DNA of 64,000 bases, from positions 1-64,000 of the forward strand of contig JACCGJ010000591.1 of assembly GCA_013407085.1 (NCBI GenBank), in the 5' to 3' direction. The notes under the pieces are model-generated. The model was not told the DNA's origin. It saw only the letters and a list, made by a program, of their open reading frames with translations, and searched no databases. The stretch comes from Atriophallophorus winterbourni. Taxonomy: Eukaryota; Platyhelminthes; Trematoda; Plagiorchiida; Microphallidae. Shown piece by piece: positions 48,081-62,000 of this stretch. The stretch's first letter is position 1. Every line of letters starts with the position of its first letter. A program made the position numbers and the translations under genes.

Positions 48081-51000
48081 CAAATACACTTGTTTATCAG
48101 ACGAGGGTAATCGACTTTCGATGGTGGGTATGACAGAATTCGTGTGAGTGCCAGGTTCAAGTATCAAAGAACGCTGGTTTTCGAAGTCGTGCTGTTAAAT
48201 TGTTGATGTTTCATAATTTTTATTTGGAATAACATGGTTCGTAAAATTTGGAATCGGTATATTTGAATGAAAAGATATTCTAGAATAATAATAATAATAA
48301 CCAAGATATTCTAGAATAATAATAATAATAATAACCAATAAACGCAAGTGTGCGTCTAAATTTGAGTTCGTTTTAAATGCTTCCGATGGGATAGAGACGT
48401 CGGAAACGTAATGATTTGATGGAATTTCGATTCGAAAATGGTAATTGACTGGTTGAGCTATTGAATCTGTTATCTTTCGTATTGTACAAATATACATATA
48501 TATGGCAAGTATGAACATTGTAACAGGCAGAAACGGGGTGGGTTGCTAAATGAACAGTTTAAAAATCAAGTCTAAATAAAAAGGCAGAATTCTTCGGCTG
48601 CATAGTGGAATGATATATGTAGATCCATGGGATCCGGATGTTTAGTTTTGTTCGATACATAAGTTGAAGGCAAAGGTGGCATAAAGATTTGGGGAGTTCG
48701 TAACATATCCAGGTAGATTGTTCCGCGTAAAAGAAACTCGTATGGCAAAAATGTCTATAGTTGAGTAGTGAGTGAGGGACAGTGAGAGTCAATGTTCGAG
48801 TCCTGCAGATTAAATTAACATTGTAAAGGGTGATTTGCGGTTGTTAAAATATTATAAGCCATACTCAAATCCCCTCGGAGACGTGGATAAACGAATAAGT
48901 TTAGAGTTGTGATTGTAAGGTTTCCCGCTACAAGTTTAGTAGCTCGGTGGTATATTCCTTGCAAAGTGGCAATATCTTTTTTAAGCGATGGCGACCACTC
49001 TTGAACTGCATATTCCAACGTGGGTACCAATTACGATTTAACTATATGGGGAACCGCATGCTTATTGACCTCAAGTTAAACTTTTAAAGTATAGTTACTG
49101 TTAAGACAACTATTAAACGCGTCGAGGAAAGTCGAACATAATTCCATTCAAAGATTTTCCCGTGACCCTTTGTCCTCTTGATACCGCTGTAATATCTTTC
49201 TCGCTTAAAATGTGCTTAACTCAGATGTCCTTGCTGAAAAAATTCACAAGACCGGCAACCAATACAACGTTTACGTCGAAGCTGAATGTATATAACTCTC
49301 AAACGTTTTAGATTATAGAATGGCATACATGCTGTCATTAAGAAGCAATTTGTAAACTGTTCACTTTTTAAACCCTAACATTCATGACTGCTGAATTCGA
49401 AATTCATTCAAATGCTCAGATGTAATCCTGAGCCAAGTACTGATATTAAAACCTCGCTTACAATAAAGGATAAATTGTCAATATCGTCAACCATGATTAC
49501 CCGAACGCACATTTTTAGTCGACGGCTTCTTCCAAAAAGTAGAATTCTAAAACGCATTTATAGGTTTATGTATTTACGCAACTTATAAATTAGGAATGGC
49601 ACAAACAATCTTTGGATGACGGATGCACAATGTGGATCTGAGTCAACCGAACAGATATATAGAAACGACCACTTTAAAAATGCTCACATCCCTTACACTT
49701 ACACATCACAACCGGTTTCTGGATGTTTGCTTTCATCACGTGAAGGTAGTATAATTGGTTCCAGCAAACCTACGTGCGGGGGATGTGAGCAACACATTAC
49801 TTTGGTCATCCATAAGCGCCTTGACTGTTTGACCACGAATCACTTTGTGATTCTGTGTTTGAACATCGTGGTTCGTTGTAAGAACCCTATGCAACAGTCG
49901 CATTCAAGTATAACCTTGTTTTCCATTTATCCACTGTTTCAATGCTCACTGAACCTAATCTTACTGTCTCCACCTGATGACGGCAAACAGCCAGAAACCG
50001 GTAATGGAGTGTAAGTGCGGGGGGGGGTGAGCAACACATTACTTTGGTCATCCATAAGCGCCTTGGGTGCTTGACCACGAATCACTTTGTGATTCTGTGT
50101 TTGAACATCGTGGTTCGTTGTAAGAACCCTATGCAATATTTGAAATTAATTAGCTACAAAAATCATCAACTGGTTGAAACAATCAACCACCATGAATATT
50201 TGCTTTTCGGGACAATCACAAACACATTTTCATCTACAGGAGCTTAGTAAGCGAATGATGTAGTCGCCATTCATGCGATTCCTCGAATGAGAATCTGCAA
50301 CCGAGCTGCTCTACAAAAGAATCCAATTAGGCCGATGTCACATTCAGCGTAGAATTTGGCACATCACACCTGTTCACATCAATTTGATGTTTATGCCTCA
50401 AACAACACCTCGTATTTTTTCAATCAAACAGGAAATGTAAACAGAAAATGAAAAAATCAAATTGTCACATGTTTCAAACCCACTGTCAATATTCCAAGTA
50501 GAAAACATTCACTGACTGGAATGGTGTTTGTTTATACATTTGCCATGATTAACAGGCCGTGTGTTTGCAAAAATCTGGATGGAGGCAACTTGTGATGGAA
50601 TAATGCGATCCATCGAGATCGCGGGAAAGCGTTTCGTGGATAAAAGAAAATTCCAATTTTGTCATGGAGTGAAGAAATGTCGGTCGGAAATGTGTTTCGT
50701 TAAATTTGTTTCGCCAAGTGTCTAGGTAAAAGGGAAACAATGAGGATTTTCAGTAAACTTGGGCCGACGGAGTATCGTTCAACATAAAAGTTCGCAACGT
50801 TCTTTGAGGATCATTTCATTCCGTGACGATACCAATTTTGGCGGTAAAGGGTTCCAGGAGAAGCACACGCGGGTTGAATAAAAGATATTCTGGTTGTTCA
50901 TTTTATCACAAAAATAAATTTATCTCTCTCTCTTGAAGTTAAATGTTCTCTATTGATGCCAACTATGACCAGGCCAAAATGCGAGGTAATTTTTCGGTGC

Positions 51001-52858
51001 CAAACTATCAGCTTAAGTGTCACATCCGTGCAACAAGACCGCGTTAATTGTTGGGCTGAACCGTTAAGCCTATGCAGACTAGACCTGGACTGCAATACAT
51101 GCAGTGAGTCATCCTTCATTTGCCACTTCTACAAAACCAAAATGCCAGTTAATGATTCAATTGTGAAATAAAGTACCGACATGAAATGGCTTGACGAATC
51201 ATGTCACGGTATTGGGTTGGGTGTAAACAATATGGCACGCTGACGAAACAGTCAAAGGAGCGATGATAATGGAACAAAACGGGAAGCACAACAGGAAAAT
51301 TCTTGTTAAGGAACGATCTACATTCAGAATGCAGCAATTTGTGTGCAATCGGTTAGCGTAGTCAAATCAGAGATGGGTTCACTACTACTTTATCATATTC
51401 CTTGTCTTGACTATCACCCTTTGTCTGACGAATGCTCCTGTTTCTGAAGTGAAACATTACCCAAAATGTAGTCTAACCGATTGCATAGAAAGTTCGTTAC
51501 AGAGTGACAACTCTTATCGATAAAATGGTAGTCGCTAGCTCGATGATAAATTAAGGAACATATTAGACTGTGAGATAAATCGAGTGAGCCTTTTCACATT
51601 ATTGAAGAAATGCAGGAATAAAAGTGCGATACGCTATGTCGAAACATGTTTTGTCAAACAATAATAATTAACTAATTGCCATCGGAATGAGTGAAGCCCG
51701 TCTAACAAAGTAGGAAGCCTTTTTAATGTGGCGTACATTGAGTTGCTCGAAAAATTATAATATGCGTTAAAATATGCTTGACTCGGTTTATATCAAAACC
51801 TAGTATCCCCCTTACTTCATCATCGAGCTAGCGAATCCCGCTGTATAAATAACCATTTCCGTTCTGTTGTACTTCTCGTGGTGTGGACCACTGCATAATA
51901 TTCAAAGCGGCAGTGTAATGTCCTGGAAAGCATATCGGTTGAACCCAAGGTGTTTCCTCATGCTAAAAAAATAGAAGAATGAAAACTGGAAACTGGTGGT
52001 TCGACTGTAAATTTCTACAGACCAAAAATTACTTAGCAAATCCTTCGTTGGTACATGTTGTGCTAAATGGCACCGAGCAGCATTCACGATCCATTTCAGC
52101 GTGACAAAAAGAGCATAGTCTCGGATACGTGAATCCAAAGCCAATGACCATTCAGTTTGCTTGAATTTACCCGTACGGGTAGAACGCATTGAACCTCTGT
52201 GAATTTTATACTATGAAGGAAGCTGCGACATCGACGTATATCCGCTTTAATTTTGTAATACGCACGTAAAACAACAACCACAGTTGCCCTTATGCTACGA
52301 AAGACAGGCGTAAGGAGCGGAAATGTCTGAAAAGCTACCAAACCGAGATAAGCAACGGCATCATCCTTGCAGTCGTTTGTTTCATCTTTCCCATAACACA
52401 CATCTGCGTGGTCACCAATCTAAACTTTACAAACAGCATAGCAGGTTGAACAGCCGTAAATATGCATTTTCCGTTCGCAATGTGCAATTGTGGGACAGTT
52501 TACCTACTCACGTGGTATAATCTAGAACCGTTGACGTTTCCAAGAAATCACTAGATGTCCACATGGACAAGTATGTTTTTCACGTTTGACAATAATCTCT
52601 AACAATATTTTGATATTTTTTACCATCCGACCCGATGTACATTTTTGTGGGTCTTGTAAAGTATCGCTTTTTACCCGCATATCATCTATGAGTCTGTGAA
52701 TCAAATGAAAAGGTCGTCCGAACAGAGCCTGAGCATAAACCACGCAAACATTCTCGTGTACAAATTATGTAATCCATAAATGTTAGTACAAGATTGAAAA
52801 ATCATAGTCGACGAAACACGTAGTTATGGTCGTGATGGATACCGCGATCGCACTGAGC
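48021..52858. repeat. Intergenic spacer B, near-identical to spacer A
   Basis: Same contents at +24,180, then +24,422 after an extra 242-bp block (about 49,889-50,131). LINE pieces at 48,815-49,060 (minus) and 52,262-52,562 (plus). No host gene. Confidence 0.65.
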
Positions 52859-53081
52859 CTAGCGCGGACACATGACGCTGCGACCTCCGTCGACCGTGAG
52901 AAGAAGTCCAGTGGTATACGAGGAAGCCGGTCCGGCTAAGAACTCGATTGCTTTCGCCACTTCTTCCGGCTCACCAGGTCGACCGAGAGCGTGGGTGGTT
53001 TGCGCCTTTTCAATGAATTGAGCATATTCCTCTTCCGACATTCCGCCGCGGCGCTGCAGTGGAGTGATTATAACACCTGGG
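52859..53081 (-). CDS. SDR B exon 6: C-terminal exon
   Basis: 223 bp from acceptor tattttag to TAG. It encodes PGVIITP, a substrate-loop segment, LGRPGEPEEVAKAIEFL and the C-terminal GGRSVMCPR. Copy A differs at I/V and A/S only. No AATAAA is visible in the first 100 bases after the stop. Confidence 0.88.
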
Positions 53082-56000
53082 CTAAAATAAAAAGGCAGCG
53101 GGAATGCCAAAAGAGGAAAGTAACTTTGCGAATAATGAGAATGCAATGTGGGGAAAAGATTTTTTCATTCACCCTATTCATTAGAAATCATTGCGCGAAG
53201 ACCTAATTTTGATAGCTTACGAAAGGCTCACAAACCAACACTCATTGCGTTGTAGGTAACATTTTCAGCCACAATCGCATGCGAGTTTAAATAAGAGCGG
53301 TAGTAACCTAGCCCACATACAATCATTCCCAAAGTTACGAAATAGACGAAACACGAACCGTTATTCTCGAGTCTCAGACAGATATGTATGAAAGGGGGGA
53401 CTGGACGTGAGCCTGCATCGCGTAGCGAGCAACACAGCAAAGTGTTACCTCTACAGTAGAGAAGTGTGGCTCAATCGCCGATCCGTGAATCAGCCAGATG
53501 ACGAAGTGCTAATGCGAAGTGCATTAGCGATGAGAGCTAATCACGAGCTTTCGAATGATATGCAGAACGCTACACTCCGACACAACAACGCCGAAAAATC
53601 GACGACGACAATTGTGAACTCGTAATATTTCGGGTTTCGGATTGATTGCATTAGAACGGTTCAAGCGACGACATCTTCCGCAGAAGGAGAAGATGGACCA
53701 CGTCAGCCGCAATCGATCGATATGCAATTCGTCAATGTCGGTCAAACGAGCCCGGTGTGATGTGAGCTTGAAGTGTGCCGGTTGGCACGAAATCGACTGA
53801 CAAATCAGATCGAAGTGACAACCGGGACAGACATGTTAAGGATCTGCGTTGTGTTTCGTTATGTCTTGTGCGTAATAAACGCCTTTAACGAATCGGCTTC
53901 TCTTGTGTTGTGGAACTCGTGGGTGAATGCGATAAACGTTGGACTGGTTGACCTCAGGGATGAATCGAGACACAATCGATGCATGCGTCCAACTCGGAGG
54001 GGGACGTGGTTATTGTTGGACCGAAATGCAACAATTGGCCAGATGTGCGCCAGCTGTCACTTGTTGACCTGAAATGACCAGGCTTCTCTCTACCCCTACT
54101 CGCTACACTAGGCTGCCATCATTATGTTTCGACTACCTTTTACGAAAAAAGGAATCAGCTTTGACAGTATTTTAAATCCAAGGAACCTTCGGCACGAAGT
54201 TGATCATCGCATCTCAATTTAGCAAGACGAATGAACCAACAACGAGCTAGAATTTCACCTTAATGCGTACCCACCAGCACAATAACATGTCGTCCCGCGG
54301 AAGCAAACGCGTATGCAGCAAAGCGAGATCAACAATAGGCAATAACGAACTCACTTCACGCTATTCACTCGAATGCCTTTCGGTGCAAGTTCTGCAAGGA
54401 AAGCGATAAAATTACGGAGCGTTAGAAATCAGAGAAACAAAACAAGAATACTCAAAATTATTAGAGCATTTTTCCTACCGAATGGACGAAGTTAATGACC
54501 TGAAATATCATGATATGTCACTGCAACATGGAGTTACGAAGTAGGAACAAGACTGTTTCACAAAAACTGATTGGGGCTGGGCTATTTTAGTGTATTAAAA
54601 TGGTTACAGCACAAAGGAAGGTTAAAAGGGTTAAGCGATAAAGGACCATGAAACAACCAGAGCGGTTATACAAAAAGTTGAGAATATTAAAAAGAGAGCT
54701 ATTTGCAATGAACCCGTAGCCTGTGAGGAGATCTTATCTGACTGATCTTAGTGAAAGAGTAGCCAAAGATTCACGAAAAAGAACAAGTGCGTTGTCGACT
54801 ACGGAATAGATATAATATCAGCACGAAGTTAACAGAGCTAATCGCACGTTATACGCCTACTGGACGGCACAGCCGCGCAAGCTAGTGTGTTGGATACAAA
54901 TAAGTAGACCTCATGTTGGTAGAAGTGGGTTGCAAGCTCAAGATGAGAACATGTTCCACACTGCTGCACATCACTATGCAGTACATTGGGGAAACAATCG
55001 TTCCCAATTCTGTTCAAGTAATCGGCGGTGTGTACAGTGTCGGTGTGATCTCCATTCATCAGTCGAGAGAAGTACCTGCTTTTCTTGCCTCGGCCTAGAC
55101 ATGTTGAAAGCATCATGAAATTTGTGTGACCTGGATCAAACCCTTTATTCGTAGATCTGTTGGTCAGCTTCAATCGATGTTGACCACACACACAAACACC
55201 GAATTATCACAAGCTCCGCAATGTTTTACATGACTATACAGTTCGATTATGGAAGAGCAATGTCCAGAGCGATAAGCAGTATTCGGTCGATCGGTGCCAG
55301 TCGCGCGATCTACAACAGCCAAGAGCAGTACCAGCTCTTCTCAAGCTTGAAGATTACACTTCACTCTGCGCCTCCAAAGTGAGCAGTCAAAAGCAAGCTC
55401 TTCCCAACTCGTAGATTCAATGCTCATCGCGTACATCTCTTTAACAAATGTGTTTGTATCGCAAGTGCGGTTCGCCCTGATTTCCCTTCTCAATATAGCC
55501 GTTTCTCGTTTTGCAAAAGAGCCAGTCAGTAAAAAATCATGTTGTCTAATTAGCGTGCACATGTCTGATGGACCAGCTTTACATAACAAACATAAATGCA
55601 TTAATTTATGCACCCAAATCATGTTCACGACGCGACCGATGTTCCGTAAATGGGAAGCATCCAGTTTTCGCGCGTGCACTACGTGTCATTCCCGTTTCGC
55701 GGCTAGCTAGTACGAAAGTTATACAAGTTATATTGAAATTCATGCTAAAGTCTAACGCGAAACATCGCTCAGCATTTACTTACCTAGGGCACAACATTTT
55801 GTGAATTGATCCAATGCGGCCTTGCTGACGCAATACGAAAGCACACCGGGAAACTGAAACGTTATAAAAAGATGAAGAGACTAGTCGGAAACAAAACGCG
55901 ACAAGTATGCACCATACAAAAGAAACCTGAGATAGTGTGTGGGCTCGCTGACTGGCAGAAAGGCCGGTCAGGGTAAAGGGAGGAGAGTGAGAGCTTGCTT

Positions 56001-59000
56001 AAGGGCACCGTTTATAAGATGGGAATGAAAGTAGTGACATGATTTGGGAGCAAGCAACCGGAGACTATGTGAATTTTCGAATAACAAGGTGCTGCGTAAA
56101 ATAGGGTAGGGTTCCGTAACCAACTAATAGAAATTATACCAACTAGGCAGATGAATATCTCCGATTGAGCTTCAATGACAGAGCTTGTTCATCTTAGTGC
56201 GCGACGTCATTGACTGGCTATAGATGGAGCTCTCCGAACGAGGCGTAGCATTGAAACTGGAGAGGAAGCATTCTCAGAACGTGGCTAAACTAGCACAAAC
56301 GAACAGGAATCAACATGTTGTAGGTCCGAGGTCCTTCAAACCACGACAGCTATCGATAAAATATCTTATCGCTAGCACGAGGTTGGCGCGAAATTGTTGT
56401 TGTCAAATATCGAAAGCCGGTGGATATATTCCGCTCAGGTAAGCGAAAACACACTATTGCGATTTACAATCGGCATTTAGTATGACGCGAAACATTGCGG
56501 TATTGCCACAAAGGAGAAAGGTTCGCAAATACTATACCTGTTTCGTGTACCCGCTGTGCGACCTCCTCCTAAACAAAACTACCAGCACAAATACAAATGT
56601 AAAGGGAAAAGAAGTCATCGACCAGTTCTAGGGTTACGTAGCAGATGTATGTATGTATGTATGAAAGCAGAAGCCTGATCCAGGAAAAGTGCCGCACAGC
56701 CAGAGACTGTACGTGAGTTAAGATACTGTCAGGATTCCCAGGCCTAGACATATATGCGAAAGAAAATAGATAGTGAGGTTTCGTCCCAGGATCTTTTGCA
56801 TCACGTGATAATATCCAAAAATAGCGACTTCATTCACAGCGTGAAACTTGGCGATACAGGGCTTTCAATATCCAAACATTTCTCGTATACTCCTTGTCTA
56901 GGCCTGGGCNNNNNNNNNNNNNNNNNNNNTTCAACAACGGCGGTACTAAGCGATCAGCAATTGGTGCATGAGGTTCGGGTGTTCAAGGTAGATTGTTGAG
57001 TCGGTGAAAAAGATATAACTTATTTATAAGTGGTGGTTCGAATATGGCAGCGCCCAGTTTCGAGTTGCAGAAAACGTTTCCAAAAATTCCTCCAAGGTAC
57101 ACAGTCACATTAGAAAAGTTATCCGGACAAGTGGGAACTTCTTTAAACAATAGAAGCTACATTTAGCGCAGGGTGATAAAGTGAAATAACCCCGATGAAA
57201 CTGCATTGCCTCGATTTCAAAATGTTCATAGCGAACAGACACTTCAGTCGAGATTTTAAACCACAGGCATGAATTACAATTTGCTCGCGTTATGGCGTTA
57301 AAAAAGGAGTGCGAATCAGCAGATAGCAAGCAAAAAAGCATCAGACCGATATGACCAATCGTTCACAATTGTTCCCCCTTGGACTTTGTCACTTTGTCAA
57401 TTCCGGCACCGAGAGATTGGTCAGTTGCATCGCAGAGTACAGGTTGATCTGCATGACGGATTGCAATTGCGCCATATCCAGCGTCTCGATCGAATCTCTG
57501 GGTAACACACCAGCATTGTTTACCTGTTGCGAGCAACTTAATGCGTAAACGAAATATATTTGATGTGGGATTTATATCAAAATGAGTAGTCAAAATATCG
57601 AAACTCACACGTGGATGCTAGACCACCTATTGGCAAAGTAGCGAAAATGTGTGGCCGTGGGTTCGACTGCTCAATCGAGAAAACGAAGTAAGGTGAACAT
57701 GCAACCCATGCTTACAACGCTAGGTACTTCTATTGAATTCAACCATGGTTGAATATCTTATATATATTAGAACAGTTCGACCGTAATAAACATGTATATG
57801 GTGTGGCATGAAAGCACAAGCCTGATCCAGGCAAAGTGCCGCACAGTCAGAGACTGCACGTGGGCTAAGATACTGTTAGGTTGTTCAGGCCTAGACAGAT
57901 ATGAGGGAGAAAAAATAACAGGAAAAGGTAGTGAGACTTTAGTCTGTTTCAGCATGCAGCTCACTACCTCTGACCAATCAATTTAGCACGGTGTTAGCCG
58001 CATAGCACGAAGTACTGCACGATTGCACATTCGTGAAAGCTCAAGCCTGATCCAGGCGAAGTGCCGCACAGACGTAATAAACATGTATGAGCTAATGGGT
58101 GCTTAAAATCATAGTACATGTACTAATTCGGTCAGCCAACTTCGAATGCTCCGTCTACTCGGCTCACTCTGGCTGTTAGCATCCCAAATTCCACCGAAAG
58201 CACCTTGATTAACGCCTTGCGGACTGACGGGCGTGGGGAGCAGCTCGCGTAGGAGAGACGAGAGCTGTTGGCCATTCTATTATTGTTTCGCCAAGTAATC
58301 TGCACATCGTGGTCGTGGTTTCGGAGAAAATTTATCCATCCAGATGCTTGATTCACCGGGAATATTGGAAACCAGAACATCGAGTTTGACATAACAGCTT
58401 AGTTTGGAGGGGTGATTGGAACATAGTGGATCATGGTAAGGGAAATTTGTTCTCAGATTGGGATTTACACACCATTACTTGTGTATTGTTTAACGGCAGT
58501 AGGATTCGAACTAATTATTATGGGTTAAATATCTTCACGTATTGTATGTATACATGTCGTATACATGCATGTATGTATGTGTATCTATGGATTGATGTAA
58601 GTATGCATGTGCAAGGATGAGCAATCGCATAGTACTTTTGTGCTGTGTGGATAACACCGTATTAAATTGGTTTGTCACCGTTAGTGGGTTGCATGGTGGA
58701 GTCTCACTACCATTTCTATTTTCACTTCTCATATCTGTCTAGACCTGAGCAACTGGACAGTATCTTAGCCCACGTGCACTCTCTGACTGTGCGACACATT
58801 GACTGGATCAGGCTTGTGCTTTCATGCAAACATTTATACTGATTCGGTATTAGGAGACTGGAGATAAGCACTTTTGGCCTCAGCAGGGTGTCAATGAGAA
58901 ATTGTTATTAATAGAAGAAATCCGCATCTGTATGCATTATTGTCACATACACCTCATAACCGGTATCGGACTGCTTGCGTTCATCAGTACGATCAAGATC

Positions 59001-62000
59001 CGCATGTTTTGAAATAGCGCACAAATGGTGAACAAAGTTTGAACATGTAAACCACTGTTGGATCTCGAGAAGCGAGAAGCATGGATGTGAAATCGTGCAG
59101 CATTTCTGTGCAGTACGGATAACAGTGTGCTAAATTGATTGGCCGATGGTAGTGAGCTGCATGCTGAAACACGCTGGAGTCTCACTACCATTTCTATTCC
59201 CCCTCATATCTGTCTAGGCCTGGGCAACCTGACAGTATCTTAGCCCACGTGTAGTCTCTGACTGTGCGGCACTTTGCCTGGATCAGGCTTGTGCTTTCAT
59301 ACTATACCATACCAGCAACCACCAGACTTCCTAGGTATTTGAACTGCTCAACATGCTCAAGAATCAGATCATTTATAGCAAAATTTGGCAGTTCACCTGA
59401 CTAGTCCTGAAGGAACACTTTACTCTTGCTTGGCGAAAAGAATAGCCCATACTTAGATGCCTTCATTGACATCATGTCCAAGGCTTGTTGGATAAATGTT
59501 GAGTCTTCGCCAATTAAGTCATGTCATCATCATAATCCAGGTCCGTAACACTCACACCTGGAAGTAGCTCGACGCCACCCGTGGAGAAACTACTAAGAGC
59601 ACTCCAAGGAATTCCCCGATGGCAAAGTTGAACGATAACGGGGAGGTTTGTCAGCCTTGTCTTACACCCGTAGTCGTGTTGAGTGGCATAGAAAGGCTAG
59701 CGTACGCCCTTACCCTCCCTATCGAGCGAGCGTATAAGTCCTTTAGGACAGCGGCGTACTTCGACGGGATTCCATTGCGATGTAAGCTGTTCCATAGGGC
59801 GGATCTGTCAACCGAGTCAAAGGCGGCTCTGATATCCAGAAACACCACAATGGTAGGTCGCTGATTCAGATGACGGTGTTCTAGCAACTGTCGCAGAACG
59901 AAGATCTGGTCTACACATCAGCGCCCTCTCGAATCGGAGTAAATCTACGAAGGAGGATGTCGACCAATATCTTAGATACCACCGGAATAAGCGAAATTCC
60001 GCGATAGTTTAAGCATTCGTTCCGTGCTCCTTTTTTATGTACAGGTATTACCAGCGATCTACCTCAGGAGGCAGGTACCCTCTCACCCATCCAAACCTTT
60101 GAGAACCGCTCGCGCAATTCTGCTACGATTGCAGTGCGGCTAACACCGTGCTAAATTGATTGGTCACAGGTAGTGAGCTACATGCTTAAACCGGCTGGAC
60201 TCTCACTACCACTTCCAGTTTTTTCTTTCTCATATCTGTCTGGACCTGGGCAACCTGACAGTATCTTAGCCCACGTGTAGTCTCTGACTGTGCGGCACTT
60301 TGCCTGGATCAGGCTTGTGCTTTCATACCAGCATACCATATTGGATCTCGAGGGCGCGGGGAACATGTTCAATCGCAGGTGCACACACATGTGAATGGGT
60401 TAAACATAGAGGCATGAATAAAAATCTAAATTCACTCGCGTTTCCATCACACACCCCATGACTAGCTTCGAAGCTTGCAAGTTCAAAAGTTAAAGTTTGT
60501 TATTATTTACAAAACAGCACGGATCGACCCCTCTCACCAAAATATCAAGCTGCCCAAAATGCGATATTGCTTTATTAAAAGCATGTTCGACTTGACGAGG
60601 ATCTTCTAAATTTGCCGGCACGCAAAGGAATGGGTCTTTGTCGTTCTTACGTTGGAATGATTTGGCGACTTCCTCGCAAGCCGATCTGGTCTCGCGTAAA
60701 CGTTGCTCGTCACGAGCAATCAAGGCCAGACGACATCCCAATTTCGCAAAATGTATCGAGGTCGCTTTTCCGATCCCAGAGCTAGCACCTGAGGTAACAA
60801 AATAAACGTAATACATACACATATACAGGAATACTGGAACAATGTCGGGTGATAAACATATTAGAAAAGAAAACCCAACAAAGTAATATCCGATTTTAAT
60901 GAGCGTGGTACTAGTATGAAGGCGTGAAGTGCACTAAACAACACAGCACATTGTGAGCTTACAGGTGATATGTACATAATACAAGACAGCACAGAGAAGA
61001 CCGACAACAACAATCGCAATATTTCGGGTTGCGAAAGAAGTGCATCACAACGGCTAGAGCGACGACATATTCGAAAATATAAGAGGATGGACAATGTCAG
61101 ACGCTATCGGACAATATGCAATTCGTCAAGGTCGAAGTTGCACCTCGGTAACTAAGAGTAAGATAAACTGTGCATTTTATGCAGACTGAAATTACAATCA
61201 ACGCTAGCTCAAGGTACTCAAGGTAGAAGCAGTCATTAGCCCATTATCATCGTCACCGTGAACAGCATTCAACCGGTAGCAATTACCATGTGCTTAATTG
61301 CCACACAACAATAGTACTAAAAATGCTTAATTGATGTAAATAGGCAGGACTTAAAACGCTTTGGAGCCTGGAGAAGATAAAGAACAGACACACCGGAATG
61401 AGGTATCTATACTTTGAATCGAACACGTATTCAATAAATTATGGCGAGAGAGTAGATCGACATCAACACGACTGCTTCCTTGCAGCGTTCCCAGTCACGT
61501 ATCATCACAAGCATTCCTTGCGATGCCATCTGGGAATTGTTGGGATCTCCTTTCTCCTAAAAATCCGCAAACAAAACGGCTGTTCGAACCTTGACTTTAT
61601 TTGAATCAAAAGCGCATGTTACCGTGCCCGGTGATATCAAAATTGAATCGAACGATATATTCGAGCGGAACTAACGAATCATCAATAGTCAATAACTAAG
61701 TCAATAGTATATTGTGGTAAAAGAGAAAAAAGCATATAAATTAACCACGGGATATTGTACACATCTTTCATCATGGACAGCATTACACCAGTAACCAGTA
61801 CCAAGTGTTTAACTGTCATACAAACATGAAATAGTACAAAAATTCTAACAGATGGGGAAGGGTGGGACCCAAAAAACGGCTGACCCTAACGAAGATTAGG
61901 TGCAAACACAGCATGATGAGACACCGACATCTCTAATAATACATGCGTTCAAACAAGTGTCGGGTCTAACAAAAAAGGTTTTGCCGATTCTCGCTGTACA

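Larger units (their letters stand above)
37180..59816. repeat. Segmental duplication, right unit
   Basis: Same gene order as the left unit. Homology is visible to 59,816, where the left unit meets the gap, so it may extend further right through SDR exons 1-2. Contains one extra 242-bp block and a 20-N gap. Confidence 0.93.

Noticed and set aside
57363..57608. 81-codon minus frame over SDR B exon 3
   Set aside because: Shadow frame; the true frame starts VNNAGV at 57,523.
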